Positions 7,449-16,950 of a stretch of DNA of 64,000 nt are shown piece by piece. This DNA comes from Mesorhizobium sophorae (GTDB taxonomy: Bacteria; Pseudomonadota; Alphaproteobacteria; Rhizobiales; Rhizobiaceae): assembly GCF_002270415.1 (NCBI RefSeq), contig NZ_NNRI01000022.1, positions 1,240,001 through 1,304,000 on the forward strand, in the 5' to 3' direction. Numbering within the stretch: the first letter of the stretch is position 1; each line of letters begins with the position of its first letter. The position numbers were made by a program, and so were the translations under genes. The notes under the pieces are model-generated. The model saw nothing but the letters and a program-made list of their open reading frames with translations, was not told where the DNA came from and made no database searches.

Positions 7449-8840
7449 ATGGCCGGTTACGACTACGATCTTTTCGTCATCGGCGGCGGCTCGGGCGGGG
7501 TGAGGGCGGCGCGAGTCGCCGCCGCACTCGGCAAGCGCGTCGGCATCGCCGAGGAATATCGCTATGGCGGCACCTGCGTCATCAGGGGCTGCGTGCCGAA
7601 AAAGCTCTATGTCTATGCCTCGCAATTTCCCGAGCATTTCGCCGACGCCGCCGGCTATGGCTGGACGGTGCCGGAGGCAAGTTTCGACTGGCAGACGCTG
7701 GTCGCCAACAAGGATCGCGAGATCAGCCGGCTTGAGGCGATCTACCAGAGGAATGTCGAGGGCGCCGGCGGCGAGGCCTTTCACTCGCGCGCCATGATCG
7801 TCGATCCGCATGTCGTGCATCTTCTGGGCGAGGATCGCACCGTCACCGCCGACCAGATCCTGATCGCCACCGGCGGCCGCCCAGCACCGCATCCGGCGCT
7901 GCCCGGGCATGAGCATTGCATCTTCTCCAACGAGGCTTTCGATGTCAAGCAGCTGCCCAAGGCGATCATGATCGAAGGCGGCGGCTATATCGCGGTCGAG
8001 TTCGCCAACATCTTCCACGGCCTCGGCGTCGACACCACGCTGGTCTATCGCGGCAAGGAGATCCTCAGCCGCTTCGACATGGACCTGCGGCGCATGCTGC
8101 ACGAGACAATGGAAAAGAAGGGGATAGAGATCCTCTGCCATTCCGTGTCGGAATGGATCCGCAAGCGGCCGGACGGCCGGCTCGACGCAATCGTCACCGG
8201 CGGCAAGGTGCTGACGGTCGACCAGGTGATGCTGGCCATCGGCCGCATCCCCAACACCGAGAACATGGGCCTGGAAGGCATCGGCCTGGAGATGACCAAG
8301 ACCGGTGCGATCGCTGTCGACAAATACTCGCGCACCAACATCGACAACATCTGGGCGATCGGCGACGTCACCAACCGCGTGCAGCTGACGCCGGTGGCGA
8401 TCCATGAGGCGATGTGTTTCATCGAAACCGCCTTCAAGGGAAATGCGACGGCGCCCGACCACGACACCATTGCGACCGCCGTCTTTTCACAACCCGAAAT
8501 CGGCACGGTCGGCCTGTCGGAGGATGATGCCGTCAAACGCTTCCCCGACATCGAGATCTACCGCGCCACTTTCCGGCCGATGCGGCACACGCTGTCCGGC
8601 CGCGACGAGAAGATGCTGACCAAGCTGGTGGTCGACGGCGCGTCGAAGCGGGTGCTCGGCGCGCACATCCTGGGACCGGATGCCGGCGAAATGGCGCAGC
8701 TTCTCGGCATTCCGCTGAAAGCCGGGCTGACCAAGGATGATTTCGACCGCACGATGGCAGTGCATCCGACGGCCGCGGAAGAGCTCGTCACCATGTACAA
8801 GCCGACCTATCGCGTGAAGGACGGCAAGCGGGTGGATTGA
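7449..8840 (+). CDS. gor: Glutathione-disulfide reductase
   Basis: 463 residues, the usual size for the class I pyridine nucleotide-disulfide oxidoreductases. N-terminal FAD site VIGGGSGGVRAARVAA; redox-active pair C43/C48 in GGTCVIRGCVPKK; NADPH-binding region around IMIEGGGYIAVEFANIF; second FAD motif NIWAIGDVTNRVQLTP; C-terminal dimer domain with the catalytic His/Glu in TMAVHPTAAEELV. It regenerates reduced glutathione with NADPH in the cytosol. The absence of mercury-binding or lipoamide features and the CVIRGC centre typical of alphaproteobacterial enzymes favour Gor over Lpd or MerA. The ribosome binding site is TGAGGAG. Confidence 0.95.
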   Translation: MAGYDYDLFVIGGGSGGVRAARVAAALGKRVGIAEEYRYGGTCVIRGCVPKKLYVYASQFPEHFADAAGYGWTVPEASFDWQTLVANKDREISRLEAIYQRNVEGAGGEAFHSRAMIVDPHVVHLLGEDRTVTADQILIATGGRPAPHPALPGHEHCIFSNEAFDVKQLPKAIMIEGGGYIAVEFANIFHGLGVDTTLVYRGKEILSRFDMDLRRMLHETMEKKGIEILCHSVSEWIRKRPDGRLDAIVTGGKVLTVDQVMLAIGRIPNTENMGLEGIGLEMTKTGAIAVDKYSRTNIDNIWAIGDVTNRVQLTPVAIHEAMCFIETAFKGNATAPDHDTIATAVFSQPEIGTVGLSEDDAVKRFPDIEIYRATFRPMRHTLSGRDEKMLTKLVVDGASKRVLGAHILGPDAGEMAQLLGIPLKAGLTKDDFDRTMAVHPTAAEELVTMYKPTYRVKDGKRVD

Positions 8841-8909
8841 CCTGGCAAATGCCGAGGTTCAGCTCTCCACCGCGGCAAGGGTCTTGCCACGGCGGAGATT
8901 TGAGAACTG

Positions 8910-10274
8910 CTACAGCAGCGTGCCGCGCAGGATTACCAGCGCCACCGAGAAATAGATCACCAGCCCGGTGACATCGACCAGCGTGGCGACGAACGGGGCC
9001 GATGCGCTGGCCGGATCGAAGCCGATGCGTTTCAGGGCGAACGGCAGCATCGACCCCGACAGCGAGCCGAAGGTGACGATGCCGACCAGCGCGGCGCCGA
9101 CCGTCGCGGCGATCAGCGGCCAATGCGGCCCATAGTCGTAGAAGCCCATATATTGCCAGAGCGCGATGCGGCCGATGCCGACAACGCCGAGCATGGCGCC
9201 GAGCACGAGGCCGGTGGGCAGTTCACGCAGCGCCACCCGCCACCAGTCGCGCAGCCCGATCTCGCGCAGCGCCAGCGCCCGGATGACCAGCGAGGTCGCC
9301 TGCGAGCCGGAATTGCCACCCGAGCTCATGATCAGCGGGATGAACAGCGTCAGCACGATCGCCTTTTCCAGCTCGCCCTCGTAGCTCTGCATGGCGTTGG
9401 CCGTCAGCATCTCTGAGATGAACAGGGCGCACAGCCAGCCGCCCCGCTTCTTGATCATGGCGAGGAAGCTCATCTTCATGTACGGCTCGTCGAGCGCCTC
9501 CATGCCGCCGAAACGGTGCACGTCCTCGGTCGTCTCCTCGATCATCGCGTCGATGATGTCGTCGATGGTGACGATGCCGAGGATGTTGCCGTGGTCGACG
9601 ACCGGGACAGCGAGCAGGTCGTATTTCGAGATCGTTTGCGCCAGGGTTTCGCGATCGGTCAGCGGGCTGACGGTCACCGGCGCGCGATCCGGCGCCACCG
9701 TCATGATCGAATCCTCCGGCTCCCCGGTGATCAGCCGGCGCAGGCCGGTCGAACGCATCAGGAGATGCGTTTGCGGATCGACGATGTAGATCGCGTAGAC
9801 GGTTTCGCGCGTCCGCTCGACCTTGCGGATGTAGTCGAGCGTGCGGCCCACGGTCCAGTCCGAAGGCACGCTGACGAACTCCGTCGTCATGATCGATGCG
9901 GCACTGCCTTCGGGATAACCCAGAATGGCAAGCAGCGTGGCGCGCAGCGGCGGCGCAAGCCCGCCGAGCAGCTCAGAACGAGCCGGCTCGTCCAGCTCGC
10001 GCAGGATGTCGGCGGCGCGGTCTTCCGACATGGCGGTGAGCAGCTTGCCCGCCTTGGCGCGCGGCAGCGCCTCCATGAGTTCGGGCGCGCGGTCGAGTTC
10101 AGGCTGGTCGAAGATCTCGACCAGCCGCTCGAACGTCACTTCACAAAGCAGTTCCGTCGCGCTTTCTCGCGGCTCCCTGTTCAGGGCCTCGACAATGTCG
10201 GCGACGTGATCGTTGGCTAGGATACGGGCGATCGCGACGGCCTCGTCGCTCGCTACGGGGGTAAATTCGTTCAT
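8910..10274 (-). CDS. mgtE: MgtE-type magnesium transporter
   Basis: 454 residues. Residues 1-125 form the helical MgtE N-domain (VADIVEALNREP, LTAMSEDRAADILRELDEPAR). Two CBS domains follow (ASIMTTEFVSVPSDWTVGRT and DLLAVPVVDHGNILGIVTID), then five membrane helices from about residue 285 with the conserved pore-region sequence GGNSGSQATSLVIRALALRE. The protein is a Mg2+-gated Mg2+ channel of the inner membrane; the CBS domains close it at high cytosolic Mg2+. The ATG has an AAGGAG ribosome binding site. The 165-bp leader contains a hairpin at 10357-10370 (see findings). Confidence 0.95.
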   Translation of the reverse strand: MNEFTPVASDEAVAIARILANDHVADIVEALNREPRESATELLCEVTFERLVEIFDQPELDRAPELMEALPRAKAGKLLTAMSEDRAADILRELDEPARSELLGGLAPPLRATLLAILGYPEGSAASIMTTEFVSVPSDWTVGRTLDYIRKVERTRETVYAIYIVDPQTHLLMRSTGLRRLITGEPEDSIMTVAPDRAPVTVSPLTDRETLAQTISKYDLLAVPVVDHGNILGIVTIDDIIDAMIEETTEDVHRFGGMEALDEPYMKMSFLAMIKKRGGWLCALFISEMLTANAMQSYEGELEKAIVLTLFIPLIMSSGGNSGSQATSLVIRALALREIGLRDWWRVALRELPTGLVLGAMLGVVGIGRIALWQYMGFYDYGPHWPLIAATVGAALVGIVTFGSLSGSMLPFALKRIGFDPASASAPFVATLVDVTGLVIYFSVALVILRGTLL

Positions 10275-10538
10275 GGCTCACTCCTTGCCGTCCGGGAGGA
10301 CATGAACCATTCAGGTCACGTCTAGGCGGACGGCTGTTGCGTTCGACTGTGACTGTCGCCAGGCATGGCGCTGTGACCTTTCCGCTTGCGGGTTCGCGTT
10401 TGACTGTCTGCAAGCCGGCGCAACATAGGTGCGCGCCTTGCCGAGTCAATCGCGGTGAGGATGAAAAACGGTGCCGAATGGCACCACTCGCGAGACTGTG
10501 ATCAGCGGCCGCCGCATGGCGCGGCCGGCCGAGATCCG

Positions 10539-12524
10539 CTATTTCTGCTTCAGCCGGCGCGAGAAGCGCAGCCACTTGTCCTCGACTGGCCTTGGCTGGA
10601 CAAGAATCGTGGTGAGTTCGACAGGCAGGGTCGGAACCAGGGGCTTCTTGGTGGCGACGCCATCGGCGATCGCCACGATGCTGTGGTAGAATTCTGCGCC
10701 GGTCAGCGATCTCGGCGCCATCGCCTCGTGCATGACGCTGATCACCGTGACATCGGGGCAGTTGTCCTTGATGGCCTGGTGGAAGGCGATCTTGCCCTCG
10801 GGGTCGAGCGCGCCCGTCGCCTCGTCGAGGAACAGCAGCCCCGGCTGCTGCAGCACGATGCGCGCCACCACCAGCTTCTGCTTCTGGCCACCCGACAGAA
10901 CCTGGTCCCAGCTTTTGCCTTCGCGGCTTGCGTCGGCCAGATGCGAGATGAAGTCGCCAAGGCCGGCCTTGTAGAGCGCCGCCGCGACATCCGCATCGCT
11001 ATGATTGTGCTCGGAGCCCGGCAGGCAGACCAGCTGTTTCAGCGTCACCTGCTGCAGCTTGACCTCCTGGGCGGCATAGAAACTCTTCACGCCCTCCGGG
11101 AAGACGATGGTGCCATGGCCATAGGGCCACAGGCCGTTGATCGCCTTGATCAGCGAGGTCTTGCCGCAACCGGATTCGCCTTTCAGGAACGTCCATTCGC
11201 CGCGCCTGAAGCGCAAATTGGCGGCGCTGAGGAACGGCGTGGCGTCCTCGCCCTGATGCGCCAGTTCGAGCTTCTGGATCGTCAGGCCGAAAACCGGGTT
11301 CTGGCTGGCGTAGTGGAAGTCGGAACGGCCGGTCTGGCTGTAGAACTCCTGCGGATGCTGGACGTTCTCGATCGCATTGGCCAGTTCGGTCACGCGCTGG
11401 CTGTTGGCGCGCAGCGTGGCGATGGCCGGCATGACGTGGATGAACCACGAACATTGGCCGATCAGCGAATTGACCAGCTCGGAGCCGGTTATGTAGCCCT
11501 TGAGATCGAGACCGTTGTGAATGAACGGCACCAGGCCAGGTCCGTAGGCGACGATGCGGGCGCCGATGAAATTGTAGATCAGTTCGAACGACATGTAGAC
11601 GGTGTTGACGATGTTCAGCCGCGTCCATGTGCCGTCGATATCGACATAGAGCCGGCCATGCATCGTCCTCTGCACGCCTTCGCCCTGGGACGCGGCGACA
11701 TGGAAGCTGCGGCGCAGGAACGTCGTCAGTTCGCCGCGATAGCTGCCTTCGGCCTGCTGCATCCTGACGTTGAGGCGCTCGAGCAGGCCGCCGAGCTTAA
11801 CCGCGATCCAGGTGTTCAGCGGCACATAGGTGGCGACGGCGAGGAAAGCGAGGACGGCGCTGCCATAGCTGCCGAGGAACTCCAGCCCCTTCACCTCGAC
11901 GGAGTTTTCGAGCAGCTTCTGGCCGACGAAATAGAGCGAGGTGGCGACGCCCAGCACGCCCATGGCGAGCCCGATGGCGCCGCCGGTCATGTCCTTGATG
12001 GATTCCTGGACGCGCTGGTCGATGTTGTCAGGTGCCGTTGCGCCGCTGCCGGTCGACGCATGCTGGGCATGAAAATGCGTATGATTGTTGTCCAGCAGTG
12101 CTTCGTTGAAGCGGCTGTCCAGCCAACCACGCCATTTGCGGTGCAAGGTCGCCGAGACAAGATTGCGGATGCCGGTAAAGCCGGCGTCCTTGAGCAGGAC
12201 CAGCAGCACGAGGATGCCGGCATTGACCAGCAGCGTGCGAAGCGGCGTGGTGTTGGCTGCGTCATGGAAGAAGGCGATCGAGTTGACCAGCTCGCCGGAG
12301 GCTTCGGCGAACCAGACACCGGCCTTGCTGGACAGCGCCGTGAGCAGCGCGATCACCAGCGTCAGCGTCCAGGCTTCCTTCCACCGATCCGAGAACCAGT
12401 AGGCCCGCATCAGGCCCCAGAAGGTACGCATCGACGATACCGGCGTCAGAAGCGATGGCCGTGCGGCATCGCGAGGTGTTTTTTCCGGTACTGACTCTTG
12501 CGTTGGTCTATCGACCCGAATCAC
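10539..12524 (-). CDS. ABC transporter with fused permease and ATPase (YddA/ABCD type)
   Basis: 661 residues. The N-terminal half has six predicted membrane segments of the ABC_membrane_2 / SbmA-BacA-like family (TLTLVIALLTALSSKAG, LLVNAGILVLLVLLKD, LAFLAVATYVPLNTWIAV). The C-terminal half is an ATPase with Walker A GESGCGKTS, signature LSGGQKQK and Walker B GLLFLDEATGALD. This places it with the YddA / peroxisomal ABCD-type half transporters rather than with BacA, which lacks an ATPase. Substrate unknown. The frame opens at a TTG at 12536; I prefer the GTG at 12524. It stands alone, with a long AT-rich region upstream. Confidence 0.85.
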   Translation of the reverse strand: MIRVDRPTQESVPEKTPRDAARPSLLTPVSSMRTFWGLMRAYWFSDRWKEAWTLTLVIALLTALSSKAGVWFAEASGELVNSIAFFHDAANTTPLRTLLVNAGILVLLVLLKDAGFTGIRNLVSATLHRKWRGWLDSRFNEALLDNNHTHFHAQHASTGSGATAPDNIDQRVQESIKDMTGGAIGLAMGVLGVATSLYFVGQKLLENSVEVKGLEFLGSYGSAVLAFLAVATYVPLNTWIAVKLGGLLERLNVRMQQAEGSYRGELTTFLRRSFHVAASQGEGVQRTMHGRLYVDIDGTWTRLNIVNTVYMSFELIYNFIGARIVAYGPGLVPFIHNGLDLKGYITGSELVNSLIGQCSWFIHVMPAIATLRANSQRVTELANAIENVQHPQEFYSQTGRSDFHYASQNPVFGLTIQKLELAHQGEDATPFLSAANLRFRRGEWTFLKGESGCGKTSLIKAINGLWPYGHGTIVFPEGVKSFYAAQEVKLQQVTLKQLVCLPGSEHNHSDADVAAALYKAGLGDFISHLADASREGKSWDQVLSGGQKQKLVVARIVLQQPGLLFLDEATGALDPEGKIAFHQAIKDNCPDVTVISVMHEAMAPRSLTGAEFYHSIVAIADGVATKKPLVPTLPVELTTILVQPRPVEDKWLRFSRRLKQK

Positions 12525-13028
12525 GATCCCGCCCAAACCATTTTTGTTTTGTTACGGATGGTAACACCAATTGATCATTTTCTATTAATTTTTAAAGCTG
12601 GCCAAAGGGATTACCCCGGACGACCGTTGCCATGAGGCAACAGATTGCCGGGTCGAAGCGCCGTCAAACGGATCGGCAAAAGCGGAATATTGCTATTGAT
12701 TTCAATTTGTTGAGGGACGCGGGAGGGCCATCGGTGAAGTTTCCCTTAGGGAAGGTTTTCACACGGGTTTGTGAACTCGAAAATCTAATTGACTGGTAAA
12801 TTTCTTGACTGCGGACTGACCGAATCTTCGAAAATCTTCCGCTCGTGACCTCGCCAGAGGCAGAAAAGTGACCCGAAACGGTCGTTGCGGCAGGCGCGCC
12901 GGGCGGCACATCCGGGCCCGTTGGGTGAGGTCAGGAACCGCGTTTGACAATTGCTTCGTTCGGGATTGAACCTTGCCGGGCACTGTCGGCACCCATGCAT
13001 GTCCGGTTCTCCAACGAGGAAGCTTCCA
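12525..13028. other. Divergent intergenic region
   Basis: About 500 bp between the ABC transporter (minus) and the secreted protein (plus). The left 80 bp are notably AT-rich, fitting a promoter for the minus strand. On the plus side TTGACA at 12944-12949 is a plausible -35 element, but no good -10 follows. Short minus-strand frames (12664-12909) do not look like genes. Confidence 0.4.
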
Positions 13029-13457
13029 ATGCTTGTACGCGCAGCCGCAACCCTGTTCCTCCTTGCCTGGCACCCCCTGGCACAGGCCGCCGAGCAGAGC
13101 ATTCCGGCGGGCGCCGAGGGCCAGATCGAGTTCAACACGCCGTCCGGCAACATTGGCTGCATCTACACCCCGAAGGGCGGCACCAGCACCTATGAGCCGC
13201 AGGACGGTGGCCCGGAACTCAGCTGCTCCCGCGTCGCGCCGAGCTATGTCACCGTCATCCTGGGTCCCAAGGGGCCGGCGACATTGATCAAGAACCCCGG
13301 CGAGCAGCCTTGCTGCAGCAATGTCACCAAGCTCGCTTACGGCAAAAGCTGGAGCGCGGGCCCGTTCTCATGCGAATCCACAACCAAGGGACTGGCCTGC
13401 ACGGCCACGAATGGCCACGGATTTTTCATCAGCAAGGCCAAGGTGACCGTGAAGTGA
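13029..13457 (+). CDS. Small cysteine-containing secreted protein
   Basis: 142 residues. The signal peptide MLVRAAATLFLLAWHPLAQAA is followed by a mature domain with six cysteines, including CC in EQPCCSNV, and the motif FNTPSGNIGCIYTP near its N-terminus. Proteins with this opening (NTPSGNIxC) are widespread in actinobacteria and rhizobia as exported proteins of unknown function. The cysteine pattern suggests disulfides in the periplasm. The ATG at 13029 has GAGGAAG as ribosome binding site. An intrinsic terminator follows, and the next gene, a DsbA-family oxidoreductase, is convergent. Confidence 0.75.
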   Translation: MLVRAAATLFLLAWHPLAQAAEQSIPAGAEGQIEFNTPSGNIGCIYTPKGGTSTYEPQDGGPELSCSRVAPSYVTVILGPKGPATLIKNPGEQPCCSNVTKLAYGKSWSAGPFSCESTTKGLACTATNGHGFFISKAKVTVK

Positions 13458-13488
13458 CGCCGGCTCCCGCCGCATAAGGGCAGGGGCA

Positions 13489-13510
13489 GCCGGTCTCAGC
13501 CGGCCTTTTC
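13489..13510 (+). terminator. Intrinsic terminator of the secreted-protein gene
   Basis: GCCGG TCTCAG CCGGC followed by CTTTTCC. It overlaps the last codons of the convergent DsbA-family gene. Confidence 0.45.
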
Positions 13511-14176
13511 CAATTCGCCGCGCGCCTTGGCGGCGGCCACCTGACGGATGGCATCGGCCACGGTATCGGCATCCTGTGCGCCCATGACCGCGTATTTGCC
13601 CTCGATCAGGAAGCACGGCACGCCTGTTATGCCCATGCGCGAGGCGGTGGCGATCTCGGTGCGAACCGCCTCGACGTCGGCCTCGGTCGGCAAAAGAGTC
13701 GCAACCACGGATGCGTCCATGCCGGCCTCGCGCGCCGCTTCGACCAGCACGGCATGGTCGCCGATGTCAGCGCCTTCTTCGAAATTCAGCTGGAACAGGC
13801 GGCGCACCAGCCGGTTCTGCACGGCTTCGCCGGCGGCGCCGGCCCAGCGGATCAGGCGGTGCGCATCGAGCGTGTTCGCCGCCACCTTGATAGCGTCGAA
13901 CGCGAACGAAATGCCTTCGGCTTCGCCAAGCGGCTCGATGCGGGCATGAATTTCGCGGATGCGATCGTCGCTGCCGAACTTGGCCAGCATATAGTCGCGG
14001 CGATCCTTGCCTTGCGGCGGAATGGTCGGATCGAGCTGGAACGGCCGCCAGCGGACATGCACCTCGGTGTCGCCGACAGCTGATATCGCCCTGTCGAGCC
14101 GCTTCTGGCCGATGAAGCACCATGGGCAGACGACGTCGGACACCACGTCGACGGTGATGGCGTTCAGCTCACTCAT
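13496..14176 (-). CDS. DsbA-family (FrnE-like) oxidoreductase
   Basis: 226 residues, thioredoxin fold with helical insertion. The active site is DVVCPWCFIGQKRLD, giving a C-P-W-C redox pair, and the cis-Pro loop is GITGVPCFLIEGKY. Without a signal peptide it is cytosolic, as in the FrnE and 2-hydroxychromene-2-carboxylate isomerase-related group, so it is not the periplasmic DsbA itself. A disulfide isomerase or oxidoreductase role is inferred from the family; substrate unknown. It lies 18 bp upstream of no other gene on its strand but 18 bp downstream of the solute-binding protein gene, so the two may be co-transcribed. Confidence 0.88.
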   Translation of the reverse strand: MSELNAITVDVVSDVVCPWCFIGQKRLDRAISAVGDTEVHVRWRPFQLDPTIPPQGKDRRDYMLAKFGSDDRIREIHARIEPLGEAEGISFAFDAIKVAANTLDAHRLIRWAGAAGEAVQNRLVRRLFQLNFEEGADIGDHAVLVEAAREAGMDASVVATLLPTEADVEAVRTEIATASRMGITGVPCFLIEGKYAVMGAQDADTVADAIRQVAAAKARGELEKAG

Positions 14177-14194
14177 CTCGATCTCCCGAAATCC

Positions 14195-16015
14195 TCAGTT
14201 CGGCTTGCGCCACCAGCTTGGCAGTTGATACCCAAATATGGGCGTCTTTTGCGGATGTTCCAGGTAGTTCCAGTACGCAATCCATTGCTGCGTGTTGTAC
14301 TGCGTCGGCACCATGTAGTTGCCGGAGATCAGCAGCCGGTCGAGAACCCTGACGGCCGCGACATAGTCTTCCTTTGAACGCGCGCGCAGCATCGCGTCGA
14401 TCGCCGCATCAACCGCCGGATCGGCGACACCGGCCAGGTTGAACGAGCCTTCGGCCTTGGCCGCTTCGGATCCCCATCGGCCAAGCTGTTCGATGCCGGG
14501 CGACAATGAATTGTTGAAGCCGCTCGATCCGATCAGGGCCTCGAAATCGAAGCGCTGCTTGCGCGACTGGATCTGATCGCCGTCGAGGCTGCGGATGGTG
14601 ACGTCGATGCCGATCTTCTCCAGCGTGCGCTGATAGATGCCGGCAAGCCGCTCCTCATCCTGCGAAGCAACCAGAATCTCGAAGCCAAACGGTTTGCCAT
14701 CGGGATCGAGCATCGTCCCGTCCTGCACGTGATAACCGATGCTTTGCAAGAGAGCGAAGGCCGCTTTCAGCACCTTGCGATCCTGTCCTGAGCCATCGGT
14801 GACCGGTGGCCGGTACGTGCCATCCATGACATCGGCCGGCACGCGGCCGGGGTAGGGCGCCAGAAGCGCCTTTTCCCTGTCGTCAGCCGGATGACCAAGC
14901 GCGGAAAGCTCCGAATTCTGCCAATAGCTCATCGCGCGCGCGTATTTGCCGCCAAACAGGTTCTTGTTGGCCCATTCGAAGTCGTAGAGCATGCCGAGCG
15001 CACGCCGCACCACCGGGTTGGCGAACTTCTGCAGCCGCATGTTGAACAGGAAACCGGTCACCACGGGCGGAATGCCGGTGTCAAAGGTTTCGGCGACCAC
15101 ATCGCCCTTGTGGAAGGCCGGAAAATCGAGGTCGCGCTCGCGCTTGACCGGATCGCCGTCGTCGTCGATGGCGCAAAGGCCCTTTTTGAACGCTTCGAGC
15201 TTGGCGTTGGCGTTGAGGAAATACTCGATGGTGATCTGGTCGTAATTGTCGAAACCGCGCTTGGCCGAGACGTCCTTGCCCCAATAGTCCGGGTTGCGCT
15301 TGAAAACGATGCGTTGGCCAGGCTGTACCTGCGCAACGGTGTAGGGGCCACTGCCGATCAGTGGCTTCAGCGTCGTCTTGTCGAACGTGTCCTTGTCGAA
15401 GGCATGCTTGGGTATGATCGGCGTCAGCGCGATGATCAGGGGCGTCTCGCGATTGGCCTTGTCGTTGAAGGTGAAGCGCACGCTGTGATCACCGGTCTTT
15501 TCGAGCTTGGCGATCAGGCTCATGCGGGCGCTGTAGGGTGGACGGCCTTTGTCGGTATAGACATCGTAGGTGAACAGCACATCCTCCGGCGTCACCGGCT
15601 GGCCGTCGGACCATTTGGCTTTCGGGTTGAGATGGAACTCGATGCTCTTGCGCTCGGGATCCATGTCGGCGGTATCGGCGAGCAAGCCGTACAGGCTGAA
15701 GGGCTCATCGTAGTTGCGCTGCATCAGCGGCTCAAAGACGAGATTGCCGTAAGTCTGGTCCATCATGCCGCGCGCCGTCGTGCGCAGGCTCTTTAGGATG
15801 AACGGATTGAGATTGTCGAAGCTGCCGACGACGCAATAGGTGATCGAGCCACCCTTCGGCGCGTCCGGATTGACGTAGTCGAAATGCGTGTAGTCGGGCG
15901 GCAAAGCCGGTTCGCCCTGCATGGCGATAGCGTGCTTCGGCTCCGATGCGGCCGGCTGATGCGAAAGGGCGAGAAACGATATCGCGGTGATCAGCCAAAC
16001 AAGAACGCGGCCCAT
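14195..16015 (-). CDS. YejA-like extracellular solute-binding protein (family 5)
   Basis: 606 residues. The signal peptide MGRVLVWLITAISFLALSHQ ends near PAASEPKHA. The mature protein shows family 5 peptide/nickel-binding features: HFDYVNPDAPKGGSITY near the start, as in the microcin C / oligopeptide-binding YejA group, and the SDGQPVTPEDVLFTYDVY signature. It should capture oligopeptides in the periplasm for an ABC importer, but no permease or ATPase gene is adjacent, so it either works with a remote system or is an orphan. The ATG at 16015 has AAGGAG upstream. A longer in-frame start at 16099 would displace the signal peptide. Confidence 0.87.
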   Translation of the reverse strand: MGRVLVWLITAISFLALSHQPAASEPKHAIAMQGEPALPPDYTHFDYVNPDAPKGGSITYCVVGSFDNLNPFILKSLRTTARGMMDQTYGNLVFEPLMQRNYDEPFSLYGLLADTADMDPERKSIEFHLNPKAKWSDGQPVTPEDVLFTYDVYTDKGRPPYSARMSLIAKLEKTGDHSVRFTFNDKANRETPLIIALTPIIPKHAFDKDTFDKTTLKPLIGSGPYTVAQVQPGQRIVFKRNPDYWGKDVSAKRGFDNYDQITIEYFLNANAKLEAFKKGLCAIDDDGDPVKRERDLDFPAFHKGDVVAETFDTGIPPVVTGFLFNMRLQKFANPVVRRALGMLYDFEWANKNLFGGKYARAMSYWQNSELSALGHPADDREKALLAPYPGRVPADVMDGTYRPPVTDGSGQDRKVLKAAFALLQSIGYHVQDGTMLDPDGKPFGFEILVASQDEERLAGIYQRTLEKIGIDVTIRSLDGDQIQSRKQRFDFEALIGSSGFNNSLSPGIEQLGRWGSEAAKAEGSFNLAGVADPAVDAAIDAMLRARSKEDYVAAVRVLDRLLISGNYMVPTQYNTQQWIAYWNYLEHPQKTPIFGYQLPSWWRKPN

Positions 16016-16247
16016 GACCGTCTCCTTACTGGGTCGGCTTGATGATTCGGTGCGCACCCTAGCATGAGGCAACTGCGTGCCGGCCAATGGCGTCATCAAG
16101 AATTACAAGTGGCGGGCTGGATTCGACATCGCTTGCAGTGTAACACGCCCCCCGAAGTCATTCTGTTGCCTCATTTTGGCAACAGGTAGCTGGACCACAC
16201 GGCACGAAGAAGCCGGTCCCGGGATCATTTGAGAGGAAGTGCACGAC

Positions 16248-16877
16248 ATGACGAGCCTGAACAGCAACGCGTACCGCCTGTCGGTCATGGCCGCTGGCGT
16301 GGTCGGCTTTCTGGGCGCAGGGCTTCCCGCTGCTTCCGCACAGCAGCAACAGCAGATTCCGCAAGGCTGGTTCAAGGCTTGCACCAAGCAGGAAGACGTC
16401 GACATCTGCAACGTCCAGAACATCACCACGGCCGGCAACGGCCAGCTGATCACTGGCGTCAGCCTGATCGAGTTGAAGGGCAAGGTGAACCGCAAGGTGT
16501 TCCAGGTGACGGTGCCGACCGGCCGTCTGGTACCTCCCGGCATTGGCCTGCAGATCGATACCGGCAAGGCCGTGAAGCTTGATTACGTCATTTGCTTCCC
16601 GGATCGTTGCGTGGCCGAAGTGCCGCTCACCGACCAGCTCGTCGGTGCCTTCAAGAAGGGCCAGGCGATCACGCTGACCTCGGTCAATTTCCAGAACCAG
16701 CAGAACCCGATCAAGATCGCCCTGCAGGGTTTCAGCGGCGCCTATGACGGCCCGCCGCTGCAGCAGTCCGATATCGAAGACCGGCAGAAGAAGCTCCAGG
16801 ACTTCGTCGCCAAGAACAACCAGGATTTCGCCAAGAAGCTCAAGGAAGAGCAGGACAAGGCGAAGACCGCCAACTGA
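16248..16877 (+). CDS. Invasion-associated locus B (IalB) family protein
   Basis: 209 residues. The signal peptide (MAAGVVGFLGAGLPAASAQQ) is followed by the IalB domain: GWFKACTKQEDVDICNVQN, LIELKGKVNRKVFQVTVPTG, GIGLQIDTGKAVKLDYVICF and DRCVAEVPLTDQLVGAFKKG. The paired cysteines (KAC...DIC, and ICF...DRC) are typical and probably form disulfides. The C-terminus is a charged helix with lysines and glutamates. In Bartonella IalB helps invasion; in free-living rhizobia the role is unknown. The ATG at 16248 follows GAGAGGAAG; a GTG three codons earlier is possible. A very strong terminator follows. Confidence 0.88.
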   Translation: MTSLNSNAYRLSVMAAGVVGFLGAGLPAASAQQQQQIPQGWFKACTKQEDVDICNVQNITTAGNGQLITGVSLIELKGKVNRKVFQVTVPTGRLVPPGIGLQIDTGKAVKLDYVICFPDRCVAEVPLTDQLVGAFKKGQAITLTSVNFQNQQNPIKIALQGFSGAYDGPPLQQSDIEDRQKKLQDFVAKNNQDFAKKLKEEQDKAKTAN

Positions 16878-16901
16878 TTAGCCGGTTTTTGCCGGCCTAA
16901 C

Positions 16902-16931
16902 AAAAAAGCGGGGTCATGCCCCGCTTTTTTT
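16902..16931. terminator. Bidirectional terminator between the ialB-like gene and hspQ
   Basis: AAAAAAGCGGGG and CCCCGCTTTTTT form a perfect 12-bp stem with a 5-nt loop, so it can stop transcription from both convergent genes. Confidence 0.92.
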
Positions 16932-16950
16932 GCGCCTGTCGTCTGGTCGG

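Noticed and set aside
8871..8894. Hairpin between gor and mgtE (CCGCGGCAAG / CTTGCCACGG)
   Set aside because: The stem is fair but there is no T run on either strand, so I do not call it a terminator.
10455..12494. 679-codon plus-strand open frame
   Set aside because: Antisense to the fused ABC transporter with intact Walker and signature motifs.
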